Below, piece by piece: positions 1-10,140 of a DNA stretch of 64,000 bases. The position numbers and the translations under genes were made by a program. Source of the DNA: Macrostomum hystrix (lineage: Eukaryota > Platyhelminthes > Macrostomidae). Each line of letters starts with the position of its first letter. The stretch's first letter is position 1. Below the pieces are notes generated by a model that was given only the letters and a program-made list of their open reading frames with translations, was not told where the DNA came from and did no database searches. Location: assembly GCA_950097015.1 (NCBI GenBank), contig CATNEN010000039.1, positions 12,866,501-12,930,500 on the forward strand, written 5' to 3'.

Positions 1-2110
1 CACCATGCTGTATGCGGAGAACTCAGTGGAGAAAAATCCCTTTTGTTCAATCTGTCGGAAGCTAAAATCGAACTCGAAACAGGTGACAAAGTTGGACCTT
101 AATCGATTCTACAACACAGGCGTCGAGTGTAGGGCTCCACAATATTGGCCTTTCCATCGCGATAGTTATTAGTTAAATAGAACACTGCACAGCTTCCGGG
201 GGCAGTTTCCGGTGCATTTTTGCGTTACTTTACTTTTGGTTGAACTATATCAACATGTCACATGTTGGTACAATCGCTGGCTGTTTAGTAACTCCACATT
301 TTATTGAATTTTCGAATGTTCTATACACTGTGACGATCGAGACTTCCCTGAATTTAGCAGTATTTTTTGCTAAGTTGTCTTATAAACGAGGCGAGTATCT
401 TTGACCGTGACAAGCTTTGCAGTCGCAGTTAGCTGCAGGTCAATCTGGATATTCGACCTTAAAGTATCCAGGCAATCACATTATGCTACTATTATGTTAT
501 TTTTGCATGACATCGTTTTGACAGACGTTTCGCAGCATTCTAGCTGTAGGAGATCATTCTTTTAAGTTATTGCAGATTTTTTTGACTCCCAAAATAAAGT
601 TGAAAAGCCAATGTTCCTCTCGGAGTCTTGTGGTTCCAAAGCAAAAACGTTTCCTTTTCTGTGTTTAAGTTTAATAAAACTTCAATATTATGGCTGATAT
701 TTTTGTTTGAAAGGGTCAATATTTTTACTCGCTGTCTAAAAAATAAACTTCGCCACAAGCCTAGAACACTTAGGTAAATGGATGTTGTCAATAAAAGAGA
801 AAGCTTAGAAGGCCTGGCTCTAGCCCTTAGGAGCTCGAGAGATTTCTGATTGGACCTTTTGCTAGTGCTAAGGAGAAAATGTCCGGTTGTTGCTAATGGG
901 ACGACTAATTCTCACATCTGCTCTAGCTCTTGTCTGTCACTTCAGGTTCGACAAAACTTGCAGATCTACGCGGAGGAGGGATGCAGGTAATATTCAATTT
1001 TACAACAAGGACACTGGGGAGCTGGCCTAGATTTGCCGAGCTGTCTGTTTTTATCTGTGTTGAGATGTCGAGTCTGTAATCTGCAAAGGATTTACTTCCG
1101 CCTCCACACTCAGTCGATTCGATCCCTCTCGCTCTAACGCAATGCTTGGCAGCAAAGGCGAGCGAGATATGAAATCGAATTACCGGGCCTCAGGCACATG
1201 CACAGCTACATGTAGTGGCTATTCTATCATTTGCTTGAAGTCGTCTATGGTTCGCTTCCTCTGCCTCTACTGACGTCCTCTGGGACGTCTACTTTCATAT
1301 ATTGGGGAAAGCTTGGTAGATGATTTAGATTCGATGTGACTCGATTCCTCAGTCGTCAGGAAGTATTGCAAGATCAAATGCAATGGAGCTTCTTTCTGAA
1401 TTTAATAATCGTCTATGGGTCTAACCGAGCTGCAATTAAATATATACATTTTTGCCAGTGCCATGACTTTTTTTGCTCGGCGGGCAGAAAATCGTGCCCA
1501 TTAATGACCATAGACTGATTAATAGCCGGTTATATTTTTCTTGGCAGATAACAGCCTGAGAAAAGGCCTCTTCCAATAGGGAAATGCTTCTGAGGCAAAA
1601 AATGTCTATGGTACATGCTTCTAACCTTCTCTCTGATTCTAACTCCCCACTTGAAATCGTTGTCTATGGCTTAGAACGGTCTTCCCTCCCTTCTCTCCCA
1701 TCTGTTCTAGGCCAAGAAAAATTATTTAAGTGTGGATCCTCAACTTTTACTTCGCGTGAACATGCTGCGGTCGTTAGAATTTCTAGATCATATAAGCTTT
1801 TTCCTAGACTTGAAGCATAAATATTAGTTAAAATTTAAGATCACTGGTGATAAAGAAAGCTTCACAGCCGCATTAACTGCCTTACGATGAAATATCATGT
1901 TTTAAAAGACTTTGTGAAAATGTTTTTCCTAAGAGTAAGAATTCAGTACTGCGTTTATAATGAGATAATTGAATAAAGGAATGTCAGGATTATTTATTTG
2001 AATTATAAATTTAAAGCTCGGAGCCCAAAATAACTGATAGCTTATTTCATATGCTCCTATTATATTTAAGAATGGTGCTCCCGTCCTAACAATACTACTT
2101 CCAGCTGCAG
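1..2110. other. Non-coding left edge, no confident gene
   Basis: I see no convincing exon here. A short open stretch at positions 1-102 (+) ends in TAA and could be the tail of a gene lying to the left, but it has no recognisable motif. The stretch 1243-1679 holds five copies of the 8-mer GTCTATGG/CCATAGAC, and 1480-1612 matches a second copy near 24.03-24.16 kb. Confidence 0.4.
1480..1612 (+). repeat. Dispersed repeat, copy 1 (about 130 bp)
   Basis: It shares an ordered set of blocks with 24028-24160: a CATTAATG-like start, TTTTCTTG followed by a GCAG block, an AAAAGGC block, CCAATAGG, then CTGAGGC and AATGTCTATGG at the end. Both copies run in the same direction. The family is not recognised. 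It may be a non-autonomous DNA element. Confidence 0.5.
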
Positions 2111-2111
2111 T

Positions 2112-2413
2112 AATGTCACTCAGTACCAATGTCACTCAGTACCAATGTCACTCAGTACCAATGTCACTCAGTACCAATGTCACTCAGTACCAATGTCACT
2201 CAGTACCAATGTCACTCAGTACCAATGTCACTCAGTACCAATGTCACTCAGTACCAATGTCACTCAGTACCAATGTCACTCAGTACCAATGTCACTCAGT
2301 ACCAATGTCACTCAGTACCAATGTCACTCAGTACCAATGTCACTCAGTACCAATGTCACTCAGTACCAATGTCACTCAGTACCAATGTCACTCAGTACCA
2401 ATGTCACTCAGTA
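2112..2413. repeat. 16-bp minisatellite, about 19 copies
   Basis: Near-perfect tandem repeat of AATGTCACTCAGTACC. Because 16 is not a multiple of three and the unit lacks stop codons, long open frames cross the array. They are not genes. Confidence 0.95.
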
Positions 2414-2819
2414 GAGCCTATTGTTTTTTTTCAGTTAGCGATCCGATCATTTTGCGATTTTAGAATTTCTGGTTTGTAATATGTCGTGGTTACTAAACGA
2501 TTACCTAAATATTTTATAGTACGAGCACTTTAAAACAACAATGAGTTTTTAATAAAAAAACTGCTGTTTTTTCAATTAATTTACTTCGCTAATAAGTGGG
2601 TTTTCGTCTACAGACTAATAAAAGGCAGTAAATGAAAAAGCAACATGATTAAAAATAATTTTTATTATGTCGCTAATCAGGTGGGAATGATGAGGTAGGA
2701 AATTCAACTTAAGCAGTTTATTTGCAAAAAAACGCCTCTAATTGACCGGCTTACGGCACGCCAGAGATCGCCTGATTCAACCTGAGTCGAACTAAAAGTC
2801 AGACTGAAACAATCCAGTT

Positions 2820-3223
2820 CAGCCAGCCAAAACCACACGCCGCGTGCAGCAAAGGTCAACCGCATCAACTGCCGAGGACGACGGCAGCACCAGCAGCGAC
2901 GAGGACGGCGAGGCGAAGCCGGACCAGGCGAGCGATCTCGGGGGTGGCGACGCCTGGACCAGAGGATCGCCCGACAAGAGAAGCTGCCCCGCCTGAGAAC
3001 ACTTCAGCGCCAAACTGCTGAGATCGAAGCCGAGCTTGGAACGGACGGCCAGTGCAGGCAGAGTGGTAAGTCGACTAGCTCGATGCTGTTTAAACGAACT
3101 CTCAGTGCTCACGAGCCGGAGCAGCACCTGCCAGCGTCAGACTGGGAAGTCCTCGGGCAGCTACACCGAGCTAGCCGCCACTCCCGAGGCCTCTGCTGGG
3201 GAGGGACTTCATCGATCGTGACT
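2820..3223 (+). pseudogene. Doubtful coding patch, possibly frameshifted
   Basis: This GC-rich stretch sits in AT-rich DNA. One frame from 2820 reads as an acidic low-complexity peptide (containing EDDGSTSSDEDGEAKPDQ) and stops near 2999. The next frame from about 2945 reads as a charged coiled-coil-like segment (LDQRIARQEKLPRLRTLQRQ) up to a good donor (GTAAGT at 3066). An acceptor at 3105 would continue that frame to a TGA at 3219-3221. A one-base shift around 2935-2965 would join the two protein-like halves, so this may be a broken gene, an assembly error, or two chance frames. No family is recognised. Confidence 0.25.
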
Positions 3224-3890
3224 GTGAGTAGCCTGCGACACACTCACACACTCAGTGAAGGCTAGAGCTCGGAGTGAGAACATCACGGCCGGACAGTGGG
3301 TAGCAGGCAGCGGCCGCATCCTGCTGGGACTTCTTAACGACGGTGTTCTCTGAGACCCAATGAGAAACATGACTGTGGACTTAAGTGAGTTGAAGGCCTA
3401 TGTGCGGTACTGCGTACACTTCGGTGAGTTCATGCATCAGAGCTTCAGCCAGGCCGCCCACAACGACTACGACGAATACTTCAGGATCCTGCAGCACCAG
3501 ACCAGCGGCAGCTGGGAGCGGAAGTCACTGCAGCTGCTGTCCTGGCGCTAAAATCCAATCCAGCTGGCAGTTCAGCCTATTCGCGACCTGGCTTCAAGTT
3601 CAGAAAACTGAGACAACAGGCAAGTGCTTCGTCGGCCCAACCGACCCCTTTGGTAATCAAAATTTGATTTGTGCAGCAATCAAAACACGGTGTTGGTTTG
3701 TGGCCATCAGCACTAACAATTCGTAAACAGTTAATTGTTGCGGTGTTTATGTAAAGTAAAACTGAATACAACAACTTTAAAGTGCAAGCAGCTAAGGGTT
3801 GTGTGGGCGTCAGGCCTTAAAAGGAATTGCGTTAGGAATACGACTTTTGCATTTAGGGTAAGAAATGAAGTGAAATGAAATGCTTCCTCG

Positions 3891-5375
3891 ATGAAGAGCA
3901 TCGAGAATCGAGCATCGAGAATCGAGCATCGAGAATCGAGCATCGAGAATCGAGCATCGAGAATCGAGCATCGAGAATCGAGCATCGAGAATCGAGCATC
4001 GAGAATCGAGCATCGAGAATCGAGCATCGAGAATCGAGCATCGAGAATCGAGCATCGAGAATCGAGCATCGAGAATCGAGCATCGAGAATCGAGCATCGA
4101 GAATCGAGCATCGAGAATCGAGCATCGAGAATCGAGCATCGAGCATCGAGAATCGAGCATCGAGAATCGAGCATCGAGAATCGAGCATCGAGAATCGAGC
4201 ATCGAGAATCGAGCATCGAGAATCGAGCATCGAGAATCGAGCATCGAGAATCGAGCATCGAGAATCGAGCATCGAGAATCGAGCATCGAGAATCGAGCAT
4301 CGAGAATCGAGCATCTTCATATTGAGTTTGAATGCGAGAATCGAGCATCGAGAATCGAGCATCTTCATATTGAGTTTGAATGCGAGAATCGAGCATCGAG
4401 AATCAAACTCAATCGAGCATCGAGAATCGAGCATCGAGAATCGAGCATCGAGAATCGAGCATCGAGAATCGAGCATCGAGAATCGAGCATCGAGAATCGA
4501 GCATCGAGAATCGAGCATCGAGAATCGAGCATCGAGAATCGAGCATCGAGAATCGAGCATCGAGAATCGAGCATCGAGAATCGAGCATCGAGAATCGAGC
4601 ATCGAGAATCGAGCATCGAGAATCGAGCATCGAGAATCGAGCATCGAGAATCGAGCATCGAGAATCGAGCATCGAGAATCGAGCATCGAGAATCGAGCAT
4701 CGAGAATCGAGCATCGAGAATCGAGCATCGAGAATCGAGCATCGAGAATCGAGCATCGAGAATCGAGCATCGAGAATCGAGCATCGAGAATCGAGCATCG
4801 AGAATCGAGCATCGAGAATCGAGCATCGAGAATCGAGCATCGAGAATCGAGCATCGAGAATCGAGCATCGAGAATCGAGCATCGAGAATCGAGCATCGAG
4901 AATCGAGCATCGAGAATCGAGCATCGAGAATCGAGCATCGAGAATCGAGCATCGAGAATCGAGCATCGAGAATCGAGCATCGAGAATCGAGCATCGAGAA
5001 TCGAGCATCGAGAATCGAGCATCGAGAATCGAGCATCGAGAATCGAGCATCGAGAATCGAGCATCGAGAATCGAGCATCGAGAATCGAGCATCGAGAATC
5101 GAGCATCGAGAATCGAGCATCGAGAATCGAGCATCGAGAATCGAGCATCGAGAATCGAGCATCGAGAATCGAGCATCGAGAATCGAGCATCGAGAATCGA
5201 GCATCGAGAATCGAGCATCGAGAATCGAGCATCGAGAATCGAGCATCGAGAATCGAGCATCGAGAATCGAGCATCGAGAATCGAGCATCGAGAATCGAGC
5301 ATCGAGAATCGAGCATCGAGAATCGAGCATCGAGAATCGAGCATCGAGAATCGAGCATCGAGAATCGAGCATCTT
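3891..5375. repeat. 14-bp satellite-like array, about 105 copies
   Basis: Tandem repeat of ATCGAGAATCGAGC over about 1.5 kb, almost without mutation. It is interrupted at about 4140 (a 7-bp half unit), at 4313-4340 and 4362-4390 (the same TTCATATTGAGTTTGAATG spacer twice), and near 4402. The same spacer sequence ends the array at 5371-5390. The unit consists of two 7-mers (ATCGAGA / ATCGAGC), so the array probably began as a 7-bp repeat. Reading frames of up to 517 codons on both strands are a by-product. Confidence 0.95.
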
Positions 5376-5406
5376 CATATTGAGTTTGAAGAATACTTAG
5401 TTGCAA

Positions 5407-6416
5407 GTATACTAATTCAGAACCCGATACTTAGTTGCTATGCCTTGCCACATCGTTCACTGATCTCAATGTTTTAATGGATATCTGCAGATGCGAAGCC
5501 TTTCATGTGGTCGGATTTCTATGGTCCTATATTCCTATGGTCAGATTTTAGTAATGATAATATATTCGGGCCACCTGGTACAGTGTGCGGGGCATGGTTC
5601 TGCAGCTGGCTTGGAGTACAGTAATGTACATTCAAAGTGCTATTATTTGTCAGTGTTGAGCTCGCTTGCTTAACTCAATTATTGCTATAGCAGGCCGGGC
5701 TGCACCTGGTGCTCCTGTACGCTGTCAGTCTCCAGGCCTGTAATATTTGTTTAATTATGCTTGTACACGGCCCGCCCTCTGTGCTAGTATTCGGCGCCGT
5801 CGTATCAATTTTCTGAATTGCTGATGACGCCGAGTGGGCGGTGAGGACATGCCTCCAGGTCCCCACACATCCAGCTGCCGTCAGTCAGAAGCCGAGTCTC
5901 CAGGTAATCTTGTGAAATATACACTTCGCACTTTAATCCAAAGATTTAAAATCAATCAAGTCTGTTGGATTATTCACAACCTCTAGTCATACCCAAGTTT
6001 TGAAGTAATGCAGCTACACAATTACAAGCGTATGTTCGCAGCAATATTAGAGCCTAGCAATCAGCTTGTTGGGCCAGACGAATAATCATCGAGTACAGTT
6101 TTATTTTTTTCTTCAATCAGATTTCCGACACAATCGCTCCCATCGGCCCCTATAGGTACATTTCAGTTTGCCCAGATTAAGCTGAGCGCGAGGCGAAACG
6201 CACTGGAGAGAACGAGAAAAAGATTAGGGATACAAGGCCTGGCATCAACTGGGGAAGGAGGCGGGAAAGACAACACAAAAGCGGGGAGCAGGGCTGGGAA
6301 TCCATGGTTCGAATAAGTCGAGTGAGATTAACTTCGGGGATTAAAACGGAGCTCCGGTCAGAGATGGCGAAATTCATTAGCAGCCCAGCAAATTGCAATC
6401 CAACACTTCGCCCGCT
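5407..6416. other. No gene seen; 3' flank of the neuropeptide gene
   Basis: No supported exon. On the minus strand an AATAAA (TTTATT at about 6100-6105) lies roughly 315 bp beyond the neuropeptide stop codon and could be its polyadenylation signal. Confidence 0.4.
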
Positions 6417-7403
6417 TTAGCGAACTCTAGACCTCAGGGCCCGCATGTCGACGCTTCGGCCGTATCTGAAACAAATGAAATGACGAACCGCGTTACAGTG
6501 TCACAATTGTTCCGTAATTTTATCTGAAGCCTCAGAGAGAACTCGTATCTAGCTCGTAATAAAAGCCGCATTCCAAAATGGTGTCAATGGATTACAATAT
6601 AAAAAATGCAATCCTCACCTGTGCCTGGTGTAATTCTGATACCCATCGGGTCCTCACCTGTGCCTGATGCGATTCTTATATACCCATCGGGTCCTCACCT
6701 GTGCCTGATGCGATTCTGATACCCATCGGGTCCTCACCTGTGCCTGATGCGATTCTGATACCCATCGGGTCCTCACCTGTGCCTGATGCGATTCTTATAT
6801 ACCCATCGGGTCCTCACCTGTGCCTGATGCGATTCTGATACCCATCGGGTCCTCACCTGTGCCTGATGCGATTCTTATATACCCATCGGGTCCTCACCTG
6901 TGCCTGATGCGATTCTGATACCCATCGGGTCCTCACCTGTGCCTGATGTAATTCTGATACCCATCGGGTCCTCACCTGTGCCTGATGCGATTCTGATACC
7001 CATCGGGTCATTACCTGTGCCTGATGCAATTCTGATACCCATCGGGTCATTACCTGTGCCTGATGCAATTCTGATACCCATCGGGTCCTCACCTGGGTCT
7101 GCTGAGAGCCTCCAGCACTTGGCGAAAATATCGGGCCAGATCCTCGTCGGTAGCAGCGGCATGCAGCTTGCCGAGTGCCACCAGGCGAGACTTCAGAGCG
7201 TCGAGATCACGATCCGCGGCCGACTGCCGTTTAGCCAGCTCGCCGATTTCGGCCAGGTCGGGGTCGGCGTCGGTCTCAAAGTGGACTCGGAAGGATCCAA
7301 CGCCGGTTGGTAAGTAGATTGGCAGCAGCAGCATCGGTAGTAGCAGCAGCAGCAGCGGCGGCAGAGCTGATCTACTCAAACGAGTCGACTTGCTTGAGAA
7401 CAT
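6417..7403 (-). CDS. NPY/NPF-family neuropeptide precursor
   Basis: Exons complement(7403-7093) and complement(6465-6417), 119 residues. Seen: Met at 7403 just after a 3' splice site (so a 5'UTR exon lies upstream), a leucine-rich signal peptide (residues about 10-38), a KR dibasic site after ELA, then a long peptide ending DEDLARYFRQVLEALSRPRY followed by GR, which would give an amidated RPRY C-terminus after cleavage. The remaining 12 residues are a short C-terminal tail. Known: NPY/NPF peptides end RxRY/F-amide, and their genes carry an intron inside the codon of the penultimate arginine. That is exactly the case here (AG|A, phase 2). The product would be a secreted ligand for NPY/NPF G-protein-coupled receptors. 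Odd: the intron starts with a minisatellite of donor-like units, and skipping the first donor meets TGA at once, removing the amidation glycine. Family assignment is strong; NPF versus NPY naming is open. Confidence 0.87.
6612..7092 (-). repeat. Intronic minisatellite of repeated 5' splice-site-like units
   Basis: About 12 units of 39-41 bp follow the authentic donor of the neuropeptide gene. Read on the gene strand, each unit carries CACAGGTGAGGACCCGATGG, so CAG|GTGAGG recurs. The units at about 7012 and 7051 have CAG|GTAATG. Including the authentic one there are about 13 donor-like sites. Some units have a TATA insertion (TTATATACCC on the plus strand). Confidence 0.92.
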
Positions 7404-8095
7404 GGCTATGGCGGATCTGTGAATTAAGAAGGTGATTGAGATGATGCGACCGTAAAATACTCACCGCAGCGAGTGCATTAAGTAGTCCGGGAACAGCCGA
7501 CTGTTTTGCATGTTTGCTTTTCAAAGTGACTCAGGTCATGGCTGTGGCTTGTGTGTGCTTAAGCCAGATCAAACGCTTGTTCCCAGGTTGATATCACAAC
7601 GATACGGAATAAGAGGCTTAGATAAAAGCATATCTCAGTTCGCTGATATCAGTGACTGAGAAAGATAATGAGGTGGGCAATAAAAATGGCATAGCTCCCC
7701 TTGATAATGGCAGGGCAGGCTTACCTGCTCCTAATAGGTCGAATATGTCTGGTTGATTCCACGCAACGAGTCCACTGCAGCGGAGTCCCACTGAGGGACG
7801 GCCAGCCCCAGTTTTAAAGCTTAGCAGCACGGAGACTTGCCCGGCCTACCCCGATTGGCTGCCCGAAGTCGGGAACCATAAAGTGAATACATTCGGGATT
7901 TGATGCCGCGTGTGAAAAACGAGTTGGGGAGGACAGGAGAGGTCAATTACCACTCGGCTTATCTGCAGACTGCAGACAGTGTAGACTAGAACATGCATGC
8001 TCGAGATAGGACTCAGCAATGAGATTGGGCTTGCTAGACCCTGACTGTGATTTACAATTAGTAAACTGATGCTTTGACTTGACTCGTACTCAACC
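7404..8095. other. Upstream region of the neuropeptide gene, no exon recognised
   Basis: It probably holds the promoter and the 5'UTR exon of the minus-strand neuropeptide gene: the acceptor (TTCACAG) lies at about 7416. No TATA box stands out and no coding frame is convincing. Confidence 0.35.
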
Positions 8096-9157
8096 AGCTG
8101 ACTGACAGTGAGCTGACTGACACTGAGCTGAATGACACTGACACTGTCTAACATTGACACTAACTGACATTGAACTAACTGACACTAACACTGTCTGACA
8201 CTGACACTAACTGACACTGTCTGACATTGAGCTGACTGACACTGACACTGTCTGACACTGACACTAACTGACACTGTCTGACATTGAGCTGACTGACACT
8301 AACACTGTCTGACACTGACACTAACTGACACTGAGCTGACTGACACTGACACTGTCTGACACTGACACTAACTGACACTGTCTGACATTGAGCTGACTGA
8401 CAATGACACCGTCTGACACTGACACTAACTGGCATTGAGCTGACTGACAATGACACCGTCTGACACTGACACTAACTGACATTGAGCTGACTGACAATGA
8501 CACCGTCTGACACTTACACTAACTGGCATTGAGCTGACTGACAATGACACCGTCTGACACTGACACTAACTGGCATTGAGCTGACTGACAATGACACCGT
8601 CTGACACTGACACTAACTGACATTCAGCTGACTGACAATGACACCGTCTGACACTGACACTAACTGACATTGAGCTGACTGACAATGACACCGTCTGACA
8701 CTGACACTAACTGACATTGAGCTGACTGACAATGACACCGTCTGACACTGACACTAACTGACATTGAGCTGACTGACAATGACACCGTCTGACACTGACA
8801 CTAACTGACATTGAGCTGACTGACAATGACACCGTCTGACACTGACACTAACTGACATTGAGCTGACTGACACTGACACCGTCTGACACTGACACTAACT
8901 GACACTGAGCTGACTGACAATGACACCGTCTGACACTGACACTAACTGACACTGAGCTGACTGACACTGACACTGTCTGACACTGACACTAACTGACACT
9001 GAGCTGACTGACAATGACACCGTCTGACACTGACACTAACTGACACTGAGCTGACTGACACTGACACTGTCTGACACTGACACTAACTGACACTGAGCTG
9101 ACTGACACTGACTCGACTGACACTGACAATAACTGACACTAACCTGACTGATGCTGA
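8096..9157. repeat. 47-bp minisatellite, about 22 diverged copies
   Basis: The units are built from CTGACACTGACACTAA, CTGACATTGAGCTGA and CTGACAATGACACCGT blocks. The whole array is itself composed of CTGAC/TGACACTGACA submotifs. Units differ by single bases, and variant units cluster (ACACCGTC in the middle, ACACTGTC at both ends). Confidence 0.93.
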
Positions 9158-10140
9158 GCTTTCTTGGTCGGAAATCAATCACTGAGGCATCATAAGAGAT
9201 CAGGAAAACAAGATAACCAGTATAATGCAAAACAAATCGACAAAGATGACCATCTGTTGCTAAGAAATTAAAAGCTAATGGATCAAATTCAAGGAAAGAC
9301 TCCTCGATGACCAAATGTGGCGATAATCCTGTGCTAATCTTGAGATAATCCCTGTGATCCAAGCCCACACAAGCGGAAATTGTGGCAGTGCAGTTTCAGC
9401 AGGTTTCATTTCGGAGTCGCCCCCATTCGGTTCCTTTGCCCTAGACAGCAGGTGTAACGAGATAGTGCAGAAGCAAATCATTGCTTAGACTTGACAGACA
9501 TTTTTATGGCATCCGAATCACACAAGCCATTAGGCTACAAAAGCAAGCAAAAAATAATAATATCAACTCAAAATGGCTCACGCACACATGGGAATTTCAC
9601 ACCTCACTCTCCCCACATAACCCCATATCCCCTACCCCATCATCTGTAATACAGTACATAAAATGTCAGTAGTTCTGCATATCAAAAAGGTGTCCTAGAT
9701 CTAATCCGTTTTCAGTGCCAATCTCAGTCTGATTGCCTAATCAAAGAGAATTTGGAATTAAAAACTCAATTAAAAGAACAAAGAAGATTGCTACGCATTT
9801 CAGAAATTGTTCACCGCTATTTATAATTATAGACTTTCAGAGATTAAAATTTAGCCGCGAAAGAGAAGATGTAATACACATAGAGAAGAGAGATCCAATT
9901 TTAATATTGAGTACCTTCGAATCGACATATGGTCACCCTAAATGCAATTGTTGTGCTATTTTTAGGACTTCAGTTAGCAAGCTGAGAGTATTAGCCTTGA
10001 ACTCTTCGGTTACCATAGACCTCGGTCGGTGAGTAATATCGATCATCTTCAAATCTCAAAAGCTCATGGGGATTTGTTTAAAGTGCTACTCATATTGACT
10101 TTGAAGTTGTTTGAGTCTGGCTGGCTTTCCTCTCGACGGC

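Noticed and set aside
3731-5406. Long open frames of up to 517 codons on both strands across the 14-bp array
   Set aside because: They follow from a stop-free 14-bp unit read in every phase; no unique sequence or start context supports a gene.
7618-7830. Short minus-strand frame upstream of the neuropeptide gene
   Set aside because: Single short frame, no motif and no splice link to the NPY exon.
2112-9157. Tandem arrays considered as CRISPR
   Set aside because: Units are contiguous, with no unique spacers, and the DNA is eukaryotic.
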